Source: Methylophilus sp. Leaf416
GTDB lineage: Bacteria > Pseudomonadota > Gammaproteobacteria > Burkholderiales > Methylophilaceae
DNA length: 64,000 nt
Reading direction: 5' to 3'
NCBI RefSeq assembly: GCF_001424665.1
Contig: NZ_LMQS01000005.1
Span: 124,322-188,321 of the forward strand
A model generated the notes under the pieces. That model was not told the DNA's origin. It saw only the letters and a list, made by a program, of their open reading frames with translations, and searched no databases. The stretch's first letter is position 1. Each line of letters begins with the position of its first letter. Shown here piece by piece: positions 37,041-45,870 of this stretch. Both the position numbers and the translations under genes were made by a program.

Positions 37041-39125
37041 ATGTATAAGAAGAATAATGGCTGGTGCTGGTTGATGGCACTATTGGCGACCGCATGGACA
37101 ACTTCCGTAAATGCTGAAGCCAAAGATACATTACCGGCCATTGAAGTCAGAGCCGAAATCCATGCATTGATTGGGGTTGCGGATTCTGCTTCAGATGGAA
37201 AAGTGACTGAAAAGCAGTTGGCACACCGGCCATTCCTGCGTCCGGGTGAAGTGCTGGAAACCGTGCCGGGACTCATCGTGACGCAGCATTCTGGTGATGG
37301 CAAGGCCAACCAGTATTTCCTGCGCGGCTTTAATCTGGATCATGGCAGTGACTTTGCTACTTATGTGAACGGTATGCCTATCAATATGGTCAGCCATGCT
37401 CACGGCCAGGGCTATATGGACCTTAATTTCCTGATTCCGGAACTGATAGGAGGCCTGCGTTACCAGAAAGGCCCATATGCCGCTGAAGATGGGGATTTTA
37501 ATACCACTGGTTCGGCGCGTATCCAGTACAAACGCTCGCTCAAAACGCCTTTCGCAGCATTGACCGTTGGTGAATACCAGTACCAGCGTTTTTTGACAGC
37601 CGGAAGTGCCGAGTGGAACGGCCGCCAGCTGTTGGGTGCTGCTGAACTGGTTGGGTATGATGGCCCTTGGGACCAGTCGCAAAACCTGAACAAGGTCAAT
37701 CTGCATGGCAGTATCAGTGAAGGGACAGCCAGTGACGGTTACATCATTACTGCCATGGCCTATAAAAGCACCTGGGTAGCCAGCGAGCATGTACCGCAAC
37801 GGGCCATTGATAGCGGCGAGATTGGCCGCTTTGGTACATTGGTTCCCAATGATGGCGGCAAAACTCATCGCATCAGTTTGTCAGGTGAATGGAACCAGAG
37901 TGATGAGCATTCTTACCGGAAAATCAATGCCTGGGTGATCGACTATGGCTTAAACCTTTTCAGCGCACCATCAGGTTATATCAATGGCCCTGATGGCGAC
38001 CAGCATGAGCAGGAAGATCACAGGATTCTGTTTGGCGGCCAGGCCGAAAAGCATTGGTTATTACCTGAGGGCTGGTTTAATACCGAAGTGATTGCCGGTG
38101 CGCAGTTGCGCCATGACCGCATCGGAGCTCTGGGTTTGTATGACACCGTCAATCGTGTGCGTACCAATACAGTCAGTCAAAATAAGGTTAACCAGACCGG
38201 CAGCGCTCTTTATACTGAACTGAAAACGCCTTGGTTATCTTGGCTGCGCACTAATGTCGGCTTACGGTATGACACCATTTCTGCCGATGTAAATGCCCGT
38301 GGCGGCCAATTCAACCTGGCGAATGGCGGCAGTGAGACTGCACATCAGGTCAGCCCTAAGTTGGGTTTAGCGATTGCACCATTCAATTAACTTGAATTTT
38401 ATGCTAACTGGGGCCGCGGTTTCCATAGTAATGATATCCGTGGTGCCGTCATCACCAATAATGCAGTTGATGGCTTGCCAGCCGAGCGGGTGCCATTACT
38501 CGCCAAAAGTACAGGCGGTGAATTAGGACTGCGTGCAGCACCATTTGAAGGTTGGCAAACAGCATTGGCAGTGTGGCAGGTAAAATCTGCTTCCGAATTG
38601 GTGTTTGTTGGCGACGAAGGAATCACTGAACCACGCGGTAGTTCACATCGCTACGGGGTTGAGTGGACTAACCATCTGACTTTGTCAGATTATTTCTTCC
38701 TGGATGCCGATCTGGCGTTATCAAAAGCCAGGTTTGACCGCGAAGAAAACGGTGGCCGTCATGTGCCTAACGCTATCCCGGTAAGTGCATCGCTGGCGGC
38801 TAACTATGATGATGGCAGCCATTGGTCCGGCGGCATCAGGGTACGTTATATCGGTTCTTATGCATTGGAAGAAACCGGTACGCAAACATCATCTTCATTT
38901 TTGACAGCAAACGCCAGGCTGGACTATCAATTCAACCCACACTGGCAACTGTCTGCCAGCATCCTTAATCTGTTGAATCGCAAGGCAAATGACATCGAGT
39001 ATTGGGGCGGCGCCTGCTCGCGTCAGGATGGGGCAGGTTGCGGCGGTGGACAGGGCATTGATGGACGTCTGGTTCATCCGCTGGAACCACGCACATTACG
39101 CGTAGGTTTGCGCTACAACTTTTAA
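37041..39125 (+). pseudogene. TonB-dependent receptor interrupted by in-frame TAA
   Basis: One frame of 695 codons encodes a normal-length receptor, but codon 450 (38388-38390) is TAA; the barrel continues in the same frame straight after it (APFN, stop, LEFYANWGRGFHSND). Signal peptide ends near VNA; plug (LRPGEVLETVPGLIVTQHSGDGKANQYFLRGF, MVSHAHGQGYMDLNFLIPEL) and the final aromatic strand (LRVGLRYNF) are intact. It lacks a clear sigma-54 promoter but has an ATAGG-N7-CCTAT palindrome upstream. The truncated product lacks the last third of the barrel and should not fold. Whether this is a real mutation, a sequencing error or read-through cannot be settled from one sequence. Confidence 0.88.
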
Positions 39126-39135
39126 GACTAATGAT

Positions 39136-39182
39136 TGTTTCTAATGCAACATGCTGATACGGCAACTGTTGCATAGTAAACA
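39136..39182 (+). promoter_or_regulatory. Two upstream activator sites, TGTT-N8-AACA
   Basis: TGTTTCTAATGCAACA (39136) and TGTTGCATAGTAAACA (39167), starts 31 bp apart. Centres lie 167.5 and 136.5 bp before the -24 element (about 16 and 13 turns). Confidence 0.75.
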
Positions 39183-39200
39183 GCCTGGTAAATCCCTTTG

Positions 39201-39227
39201 AATGGCACGTGATTAACGTGCCATTTT
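39201..39227 (+). terminator. Hairpin terminator after the broken receptor
   Basis: Stem AATGGCACGT / ACGTGCCATT with a short loop followed by TTTCATTTT. It ends the receptor unit before the next sigma-54 promoter. Confidence 0.75.
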
Positions 39228-39310
39228 CATTTTATAAAATTCCTTTTTAGATCAATTGATTAGATAGAAAAACTCCAGGCCTGAAGCTAGTCATCCCACA
39301 CTTCAAAAGC

Positions 39311-39325
39311 TGGCACGCAGGTTGC
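39311..39325 (+). promoter_or_regulatory. Consensus sigma-54 promoter
   Basis: TGGCACG-N4-TTGC followed by A, a full match to the classical consensus, 83 bp before the ATG of the rhodanese-gluconolactonase gene. The best sigma-54 site in the window. Confidence 0.88.
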
Positions 39326-39407
39326 AATAGTAATGGCCGATATCGCATGTCATGGTCACGGCTATGCATGTATTGCATCACTCTGTTAGACCTATAAAAG
39401 GATTACA

Positions 39408-40760
39408 ATGAAAAAAATTCATCTGGTAGTGGCTTCACTATTTCTTTCTGCGGCAACGTTATCTTATGCCGGCGGTGTAAGTAACACTGGCGCAACAAAT
39501 ACTGCACCAGCCAATACACAAGAAGCGAAAAAACCACCTATCTCAAAAAAACTGGATAAAGCGGATGTGGATGCCATCCTTGCCAAACCTAGCGACTACG
39601 TGCTGATCGATCTTCGTCGCCCTGATGAGCTGATCAAGATTGGCGGCTTTCCTGTATACCTGAACATCCAGTCCAAAGAACTTGAACAGTACCTGGATTA
39701 CATCCCTAAAGATAAACAGATCGCTACTATTTCCAACCATGCCGGTCGAGCCCATGCAGCTGCTGATTTGCTGATTGGGAAAGGCTACAAAGTAGTGGGT
39801 GCGATTGGCGTGCAGGATTACGAAGCACAGGGCGGTGCACTGACTCGCATCACACCGCCAACGCCGAAGTATGAAGTAAATGCCGATATTCCTGGCGTAG
39901 TCGCCAAAGGCACGAAATACGAGTTTCTTTATGAAGGTTTTGAAGGCACTGAAGGTCCTATCACTTTGCCTGACGGTTCGGCGATCTTTACTGAAACTCG
40001 CGCCAACCGCATTACACAATTAAAAGAAGACCGTGGTGTTTCGATTTTCCTGCAGAACAGTAACGGTTCTAATGGCCTGGCATTTACACCAAAGGGTGAC
40101 CTGATCTCGGTGCAAAACCTGAAACCGCAAGTAGGTATCGTTTATCCGGCCGGCCATGAAAAAGTGCTGTCTAACAACTTTGAGGGCAAACCTTTCCAGC
40201 GTCCGAATGATTTGGTGCTGGACAAAAAAGGCGGAATTTACTTCACTGACATCGGTGTGATACCCAAGCCTGAAGAAAAAGATGCGGAAGCAGCCCGCCC
40301 TGCTGTTTACTACATCACGCCTGATGGGAAAACTACCCGTGTTATCAATGACCTCAAGCGTCCTAACGGTGTACAGTTGAGCACAGACGAAAAAGTATTG
40401 TACGTGGCTGATACTGCCAACCAATTCCTGATCGCCTACGACATCAAGGCTGATGGCTCATTGTCCAACAAGCGTGATTTCGCCAAGCTGGATGGTTACC
40501 AGAAAAACCCGGCAGGTGAGTTTGCCAGTGGTGCAGATGGTATTGCGATTGACGCTGAAAACCGTGTCTATGTGGCTACCAACTCCGGTGTAGAGGTATT
40601 TTCTGCCAAAGGTGAGAAGCTGGGTATTATTGCTTTGCCTAACAAACCACAGAATTTGGCTTTTGCCGGCAAGGACAAGAAAACCCTGGTGGTAGTTGGC
40701 CGTGGCGCCGCTTACCGTATCCCATTGCTGGCGCAAGGCTTCCTTGGCCGCGCTAAATAA
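39408..40760 (+). CDS. Exported rhodanese-like / SMP-30-gluconolactonase fusion
   Basis: 450 residues. Signal peptide (ends SYA, residue 21), rhodanese-like domain (about 47-150; VLIDLRRPDEL, then ISNHAGRAHAAADLL where the catalytic cysteine should be, so it is probably inactive), then a six-bladed SGL beta-propeller (about 175-445) with metal-binding-type motifs EGPITLPDGSAIF, RPNDLVLDKKGGIYFTD, RPNGVQLSTDEKVLYVAD and GADGIAIDAENRVYVAT. Possibly a periplasmic lactonase. Fusion of these two domains is uncommon. Driven by a consensus sigma-54 promoter, with the dienelactone hydrolase 31 bp downstream in the same operon. Confidence 0.87.
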   Translation: MKKIHLVVASLFLSAATLSYAGGVSNTGATNTAPANTQEAKKPPISKKLDKADVDAILAKPSDYVLIDLRRPDELIKIGGFPVYLNIQSKELEQYLDYIPKDKQIATISNHAGRAHAAADLLIGKGYKVVGAIGVQDYEAQGGALTRITPPTPKYEVNADIPGVVAKGTKYEFLYEGFEGTEGPITLPDGSAIFTETRANRITQLKEDRGVSIFLQNSNGSNGLAFTPKGDLISVQNLKPQVGIVYPAGHEKVLSNNFEGKPFQRPNDLVLDKKGGIYFTDIGVIPKPEEKDAEAARPAVYYITPDGKTTRVINDLKRPNGVQLSTDEKVLYVADTANQFLIAYDIKADGSLSNKRDFAKLDGYQKNPAGEFASGADGIAIDAENRVYVATNSGVEVFSAKGEKLGIIALPNKPQNLAFAGKDKKTLVVVGRGAAYRIPLLAQGFLGRAK

Positions 40761-40791
40761 CCATTGATCACTGACATTACGGAGAATTTGA

Positions 40792-41679
40792 ATGACGCAA
40801 AAAACAGCGAAGGATTTTCATCCGGAAGTATTGGGGCTGTTTGAAAAGTTTGTGCACGGGGATATCAGTCGGCGTGACTTTCTGAACCAGGCTGGTAAAT
40901 ATACAGTTGCTGGGGTGACTGCCAGCGGCCTGCTGGCGGCTTTGACGCCCAAATTTGCCCAGGCCAGGCAAGTCGAAGAGTCTGATGTGCGGATCAAGGC
41001 AGAGTACATTGAAATTGATTCGCCCAATGGTTACGGCAAAGTGCGCGGCTATCTGGTCACGCCTGCCAATGCCAAAGGCAAGTTGCCGACTGTGCTGGTT
41101 GTGCATGAAAACCGCGGCTTGAACCCGCATATTGAAGATATCGCGCGCCGTCTGGCTGTGGATGGCTTTATCGCATTTGCCCCTGATGCCTTATTCCCGC
41201 TCGGTGGATATCCTGGCGATGAAGACAAGGCGCGTGAACTTTTCCAGAAGCTGGACCAGGCTAAAAGCCGTGAAGATTTTATTGCCTCAGCGACTGCACT
41301 GAAAAAACTGCCGCAAGGTAATGGCAAAGTTGGCGTGGTCGGCTTTTGTTATGGCGGCGGTATTTCCAATTTCCTGGCGACTAAAGTCTCCGATCTTGGG
41401 GCAGCCGTTCCTTTCTATGGTGGGCAGCCTGCTGATGAAGAAGTCGCCAAAATCAAGGCGCCTTTATTGCTGCATTATGCAGGCCAGGATGAACGCATCA
41501 ATGCTGGTTGGCCTAAATATGAGGCCGCACTAAAAGCCGCAAAAGTGAATTATCAGGCGTTTATTTACCCTGATGTCCAGCATGGTTTCAATAACGATAC
41601 AACGCCGCGATACGACGCGGAAGCTGCAAAGTTAGCCTGGGGAAGGACGGTGCAGTTTTTCCGTCAACACCTGGCCTGA
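40792..41679 (+). CDS. Dienelactone hydrolase family protein with Tat-like signal
   Basis: 295 residues, alpha/beta hydrolase of the DLH type. Nucleophile segment GFCYGGG (Cys), VLVVHENRGLNPHIEDIARRLA, and the late Asp and His (AGQDERINAGW, HGFNNDT) complete the triad. Residues about 27-58 (SRRDFLNQAGKYTVAGVTASGLLAAL) look like a Tat signal placed after a short N-terminal extension, so the enzyme is likely periplasmic. Together with the upstream SGL protein it suggests lactone or ester hydrolysis outside the cytoplasm. Confidence 0.85.
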   Translation: MTQKTAKDFHPEVLGLFEKFVHGDISRRDFLNQAGKYTVAGVTASGLLAALTPKFAQARQVEESDVRIKAEYIEIDSPNGYGKVRGYLVTPANAKGKLPTVLVVHENRGLNPHIEDIARRLAVDGFIAFAPDALFPLGGYPGDEDKARELFQKLDQAKSREDFIASATALKKLPQGNGKVGVVGFCYGGGISNFLATKVSDLGAAVPFYGGQPADEEVAKIKAPLLLHYAGQDERINAGWPKYEAALKAAKVNYQAFIYPDVQHGFNNDTTPRYDAEAAKLAWGRTVQFFRQHLA

Positions 41680-41849
41680 CTATCTCCCCGCAGCAATTAA
41701 GCTGACATCAGTAAATTGCTGCAATCTCTGTGTATGTTATGCCCTGATTAAATCCCTCTTTAATGGGGGCAGGGCGTAGCATACCTTTCTTTTTTGTAGT
41801 CCTTCTATTTTCACTCATTGCTGGGTAATCAACACCCTCTCGAGCCATT

Positions 41850-41865
41850 TGTTGCGCAGGCAACA
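41850..41865 (+). promoter_or_regulatory. Upstream activator site, TGTT-N8-AACA
   Basis: TGTTGCGCAGGCAACA, with arms TGTTGC / GCAACA perfectly palindromic. Centre 104.5 bp before the -24 element (10 turns). Confidence 0.75.
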
Positions 41866-41961
41866 GCCGCTTCCTGGTATCACCATCAATCATTGTGCGG
41901 TTTGTTGATAAATCATATATAAATCATATACTTAAATAAGTATTTTGCTTGGGCTAATAGA

Positions 41962-41976
41962 TGGCATGGAGTCTGC
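41962..41976 (+). promoter_or_regulatory. Sigma-54 promoter of the DUF6644-like operon
   Basis: TGGCAT-N5-CTGC with correct GG/GC spacing. Confidence 0.65.
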
Positions 41977-41983
41977 TACAGCC

Positions 41984-42000
41984 ATAGGGGATAAGCCTAT
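41984..42000. promoter_or_regulatory. Operator-like palindrome ATAGG-N7-CCTAT (copy 2)
   Basis: ATAGGGGATAAGCCTAT, beginning 8 bp after the -12 element and so covering the expected transcription start, a typical repressor position. Confidence 0.68.
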
Positions 42001-42084
42001 AAAAACAAGTATTGAAGCGGATGATAGCTACTAAATACTGAGATTTGGGCCTAATCGTATCAGCTACTATTTTTAGGGACATTC

Positions 42085-42594
42085 ATGACCATTATTCAAT
42101 TTCTACAAATTCTGCATGACTCAGAGTTTGGTACCAGTGTGCGCGAATCACTATATCTGTTTCCGTTGCTGGAAGGCATTCATTTGATCGGGCTGGCACT
42201 ATCGTTGGGCTTGATTATAGCAACTGATCTACGGCTGATTGGGGTATTCCTCAAGCAAGTGCCCGTCAATGAAGTGCTACATAATTTCAGGCCTTATGTA
42301 TTGGTGGGTTTCCTGATCACCTTTGTCACCGGCATTATTTTGTTATGGGCTGAAGGCCCGCGTATCTGGGAAATACCGGTTTTCCCACTCAAACTGGCAC
42401 TCATTGTGGTCGCCGGTTTCAATGCACTTTGGTTTGAACTGAAGTTTGGCAGGACTGTACAAGTATGGGGTCAGCAGGCTCAATTTCCGGCAGGCGCCAA
42501 GCTGGCAGGCTGGGTTTCGCTGATTTCATGGAGCGGCGTCGTTATATTGGGGCGGTTGATTCCATACCTTGAAGCAACCCAATCCAGATTCTAA
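42085..42594 (+). CDS. Small membrane protein (DUF6644-like)
   Basis: 169 residues, four to five predicted membrane helices (for example LEGIHLIGLALSLGLIIATDLRLIG, then YVLVGFLITFVTGIILL). The histidine in EGIHLIG and the LRLIG motif recur in the next protein (QLFHILGFLLILTAVLIVNLRLIG), so the two are paralogous or form a pair. No known function; conserved histidines in membrane helices could bind metal or heme. First gene of a sigma-54-type operon. Confidence 0.72.
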   Translation: MTIIQFLQILHDSEFGTSVRESLYLFPLLEGIHLIGLALSLGLIIATDLRLIGVFLKQVPVNEVLHNFRPYVLVGFLITFVTGIILLWAEGPRIWEIPVFPLKLALIVVAGFNALWFELKFGRTVQVWGQQAQFPAGAKLAGWVSLISWSGVVILGRLIPYLEATQSRF

Positions 42595-42619
42595 TCTAAG
42601 TAATTGCGAGAACCAGATC

Positions 42620-43096
42620 ATGACCACAGAAGCTTTTTTTAATGAACTACAAACCAATCAGGTAAGCCTGTATATTTCGCAGTTGAATGCATTTGCCGGT
42701 GCAGTTGCACAACTATTTCATATACTGGGATTCCTGCTGATTTTAACTGCCGTATTAATCGTAAACCTGCGCCTGATTGGGTTTGGATTGCGCAAGCAAC
42801 CCATCCCTTATCTGGCTAAAGTCACTAATCCCTTGATCCTGGCTGGATTGGTACTGGTTGCCATATCCGGCTTGTTTATTCTTCTGCCGAGCGCGTCATT
42901 GTATTACCCGAATCCTGCATTCTGGCTGAAGTTCTATCTGCTGGCCGCGGTGCTGGTAGTGCATTTCACGATCACAAGGCTGGTGACGCGTAAAGAGAAT
43001 CCAAAACCTGTGGTCGCAATATCCGCAGCAACACTGAGCCTCACCCTGTGGTTTGGGGTTGCATTTGCAGGACGTGCAATCGGTTTTTTGAATTAG
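42620..43096 (+). CDS. Small membrane protein, partner of the preceding one
   Basis: 158 residues from ATG 42620 (an upstream in-frame ATG at 42569 lies inside the previous gene). Four membrane helices, sharing the H...LRLIG helix with the gene before it. Followed 31 bp later by a c'-like lipoprotein, which suggests a membrane-bound redox or metal function for the three genes. Function unknown. Confidence 0.72.
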   Translation: MTTEAFFNELQTNQVSLYISQLNAFAGAVAQLFHILGFLLILTAVLIVNLRLIGFGLRKQPIPYLAKVTNPLILAGLVLVAISGLFILLPSASLYYPNPAFWLKFYLLAAVLVVHFTITRLVTRKENPKPVVAISAATLSLTLWFGVAFAGRAIGFLN

Positions 43097-43127
43097 ACTT
43101 CAATCGCAATAGAAAGCAAGTTTATAC

Positions 43128-43742
43128 ATGAATGTAAAGGTAGTGTTTTTAACCACGTTTTATCTGGTGATTACTGCGTGCAGTAAACAAACAACAGAAA
43201 TTCCGGACGGAATCAAGCCATTTGGCACCTTGCAGGAGCTGATGCTTTCGGTGATTGACCCTCATGTGGACCCTATCTGGAATTCCGTCTCCACTACGGT
43301 CACAAAAGAGGGGGTTGAGGAAAAAGCACCTGCTACAGATGCAGAGTGGGCTGTACTCAGGCAGCATGCCATTGCGTTGATAGAGGCAGGTAATTTATTG
43401 CAGATCCCTGACCGGCAGGTTGCGGTGACCGGGGCCAGTACTTCCATACACCCTGTTGAAGAAGACCCCAAAAAGATTGAGGAGCTTATCCGCAATAATC
43501 ACGCTGATTTTGCCTTAAAAGCTCAGGGGCTACAGGAAGCAACCAAAATTGCGCTAATCGCAATTGATGAGAAAAATCCTGAGGCTTTGCTTAAAGCTGG
43601 CGAGGGTATAGAAAAAGCTTGTGAAGCTTGCCACTCTGCCTATTGGTACCCGAATGATAAGCGCCCTGTTTCATGGAAGCCATTAGGTCAGGCTGAGTCA
43701 GGGCTATTCGCACGTTTAATCAAGCTTGCAGATGTAAGTTAG
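43128..43742 (+). CDS. c-type cytochrome lipoprotein (cytochrome c'-like)
   Basis: 204 residues. Lipoprotein signal with lipobox VITAC (Cys18) and one heme motif CEACH near the C-terminus (EKACEACHSAYWYP), preceded by helices as in the cytochrome c' bundle. Likely anchored to the inner or outer membrane. Last gene of the DUF6644-like operon, followed by a strong terminator. Could carry electrons to the two membrane proteins before it. Confidence 0.82.
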   Translation: MNVKVVFLTTFYLVITACSKQTTEIPDGIKPFGTLQELMLSVIDPHVDPIWNSVSTTVTKEGVEEKAPATDAEWAVLRQHAIALIEAGNLLQIPDRQVAVTGASTSIHPVEEDPKKIEELIRNNHADFALKAQGLQEATKIALIAIDEKNPEALLKAGEGIEKACEACHSAYWYPNDKRPVSWKPLGQAESGLFARLIKLADVS

Positions 43743-43760
43743 CAATTCACTGATTGGCTC

Positions 43761-43806
43761 AACCGGAATAGCTTCTGCTTTTTCAGAAGGCTATTCCGGT
43801 TTTTTT
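43761..43806 (+). terminator. Strong rho-independent terminator
   Basis: Long stem AACCGGAATAGCcTTCTG / CAGAAGGCTATTCCGGTT (small mismatch) and a T7 run. Confidence 0.92.
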
Positions 43807-43856
43807 GTTTCAGCTAAACTCATTGATGAACCCACTGTTAAAGCGGAGTCAATACC

Positions 43857-44429
43857 ATGTCAAAAAATATCGTGGATGCCAATTACCGGTTTATTTCTGC
43901 TTCGCAAGAGGTCAATGCCCGCATTACGCAACGGCAGCAGGCCCTGACCCTGTATGTGACGCTGACAGTCAGTTTGCTTGCAGCCCTGGTGGCACTTAAA
44001 CCTTCTGGTGTAGCGAGTGACCCTTTACCAATAGAATGGTTGGTGCTTGGATTCCCCGTGGCTTCCACTAGTCTTGCATTCCTGGATTACAAATCAGAAC
44101 GAGCAATTACCAATCTGCGCCGTTTCCTGTCCGAGCTTGAGAGGCTGGATAATGCCCATACGCATATGCCAAGCTATAACACTGACCCGAAATGGGCGAT
44201 GGGGGCCAATAAGGCCCGCCGCTTTCATGATTATGCTGCGGCAGTGTTAGTAGCAGGCGGAAATGCCATAGGCTTGGGCGCGTTTGTCAGTATTTATCCG
44301 GAGCAGATTGTTGAGCATCCGGCTATGATATTTATTGCGATAGCAGGGGCGATAGGGTCTTTAATCGCTTTGCTGTGGATTCCCAAATGGAGTTATATTC
44401 CTTCTGAGTTGCGCCGCAATCATTATTAG
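43857..44429 (+). CDS. Membrane protein of unknown function
   Basis: 190 residues with four predicted membrane helices (ALTLYVTLTVSLLAALVAL, LVLGFPVASTSLAFLDY, AAAVLVAGGNAIGLGAFVSI, MIFIAIAGAIGSLIALLWI) and a charged central loop (about 85-125). No family recognised. It stands alone between a terminator and the convergent PepSY gene. Confidence 0.7.
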   Translation: MSKNIVDANYRFISASQEVNARITQRQQALTLYVTLTVSLLAALVALKPSGVASDPLPIEWLVLGFPVASTSLAFLDYKSERAITNLRRFLSELERLDNAHTHMPSYNTDPKWAMGANKARRFHDYAAAVLVAGGNAIGLGAFVSIYPEQIVEHPAMIFIAIAGAIGSLIALLWIPKWSYIPSELRRNHY

Positions 44430-44431
44430 GT

Positions 44432-45850
44432 TTAACGCTGCAATGACAAACGTTTAAAGCCATAGTAAAGGCCAGTCAGACTAATAGTCAGCCCGGCGAT
44501 AGATAGCAGAATAATTAACAACCTGCGCCAGAATTGCGGTTCAATCCCTGGGAAGTTCCATGTGTGCAGTGCCGTAAACAGCCATCGATAAGATCGGCTA
44601 CGTGTATCCTGGCTGGAAACGATTTCCCCTGTGACTGCATTGATGTAATAGCTCACATTAGAATCACACGCAAAACTGGCACGCGCGATAGGAAGGTGCT
44701 TGTTATGCGTTGTGTAATAGGCGTCTCCTTGTTCAGGGAGCCATTCGATAGATGTCAGAGATGCTGTTTGTAAATCCCTGACAGCTGCCTGTAATTGTTG
44801 CAGTGTGTATGCTGGCAATGCATTGCCGCTCACCGGCTCTAGCCTTTGGGTCTTATCTAAATGATGGCTAATGACACCTACCTTTCCCGAAAATGAGGTC
44901 CATTCAAGGAGTTTTGTCTCGGCCGAAAAATGGTCTGGTAGTCGGTAATCATCTAAAGAAACCGGCTGGCCTTGCCAGTTATGTAATTCTTGATCGGATA
45001 AACTGCGGTCAGACAGCCAGTTCATCGGTGTCATCGAAAGCCAGCCGCTGAATAACCAGGTAAATAAAATCAACCCCAGTGTATAACCCGCAACATGATG
45101 TATACGCATAAGGCCGCGATAGGGGGTATGTCGATTTCGGCTATAACGTGAAGCCAGCCGCATTCTTAATATGCCTATCCAGATGCCAATCGCCGATAAC
45201 GCAATAGCAAAACCGGCGGGCCATAAAATCACTTGCCGCCAGACCTCTCTGTTAGCGCGCAACTCTGTGAAGTAAACCCAGTGGGTGATTGAACCCAGCC
45301 AGTTCCAGAATCTTTCATGCCGGCTGGTTTCAAGCACTATTTGTCCGGTGCGGCTGGAGATATATATTTCGGACTTGTTTTCGTCATTCAGCGAGACTTT
45401 ATAAAGCGGGCGATGGGGATTCAGCCTGCCGGAAAAAGACCACTGATCAAGTGCAATCAAACTCACTTTACTAACGTGTTCCGCCGGTTGGAAAGCCAGT
45501 GCATTTCGGATAGCCATCTCACGATCAATGAAAACTCTACTCGCGGAGTCGGCCCAGACCGCACGCCAGTGATCTGTTAAAAAATAGTATACCGGTCGGC
45601 TTTGTTGCATCTCCAGCTGGATTTTTATTGGAGTTGTCTCTAGAGATTGTCCAGAAATTGAATGCCAGGCGGTTTCGGGTGAAACCTTTACCAAATCGCG
45701 CTGTAATGTCTGCAGGTGACCCAGCTGTTCTTCATTTGTGAGAGAGGGATAGCTGACAAATAACATCACTACCCCGGATAACAGCCAGAGCACGACGAGT
45801 GGGCCAAGAATAAGGCCCAGCCATCGATGGGTAAGATACAGATATCGCAC
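44432..45850 (-). CDS. PepSY-associated TM-helix protein (possible siderophore-iron reductase)
   Basis: 472 residues with four to five membrane helices: an N-terminal one in HRWLGLILGPLVVLWLLSGVVML, others near 205 and 255, and a C-terminal one. Periplasmic PepSY segments lie between them (KVSLNDENKSEIYISSRTGQIV, YINAVTGEIVSSQDT). Proteins of this build are commonly encoded next to TonB-dependent siderophore receptors, and some (FoxB/PiuB type) act in siderophore reduction. It is 20 bp downstream of such a receptor, in one operon. Confidence 0.85.
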   Translation of the reverse strand: MRYLYLTHRWLGLILGPLVVLWLLSGVVMLFVSYPSLTNEEQLGHLQTLQRDLVKVSPETAWHSISGQSLETTPIKIQLEMQQSRPVYYFLTDHWRAVWADSASRVFIDREMAIRNALAFQPAEHVSKVSLIALDQWSFSGRLNPHRPLYKVSLNDENKSEIYISSRTGQIVLETSRHERFWNWLGSITHWVYFTELRANREVWRQVILWPAGFAIALSAIGIWIGILRMRLASRYSRNRHTPYRGLMRIHHVAGYTLGLILFTWLFSGWLSMTPMNWLSDRSLSDQELHNWQGQPVSLDDYRLPDHFSAETKLLEWTSFSGKVGVISHHLDKTQRLEPVSGNALPAYTLQQLQAAVRDLQTASLTSIEWLPEQGDAYYTTHNKHLPIARASFACDSNVSYYINAVTGEIVSSQDTRSRSYRWLFTALHTWNFPGIEPQFWRRLLIILLSIAGLTISLTGLYYGFKRLSLQR

Positions 45851-45870
45851 AACTAACTCAAGATGCTTGC

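Larger units (their letters stand above)
41680..42084. other. 405-bp intergenic region with activator site, sigma-54 promoter and operator
   Basis: No convincing gene; a 61-codon minus-strand frame (41708-41893) has no ribosome site or recognisable motif. It contains an activator site (41850), a -24/-12 promoter (41962) and an ATAGG-N7-CCTAT palindrome (41984) in front of the next operon. Confidence 0.7.

Noticed and set aside
7514-39125. Reassignment of TAA as a sense codon
   Set aside because: TAA ends many intact genes here (for example at 5254 and 17360), so the two in-frame TAA codons are local events.
39201-39227. Sigma-54 -24 element (TGGCAC) inside the hairpin after the broken receptor
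   Set aside because: No GC at -12 spacing, and the perfect hairpin with T-rich tail is better explained as a terminator.
41708-41893. 61-codon minus-strand frame between the DLH gene and the DUF6644-like operon
   Set aside because: No ribosome site, no family motif, and it overlaps the activator site at 41850; better read as regulatory DNA.
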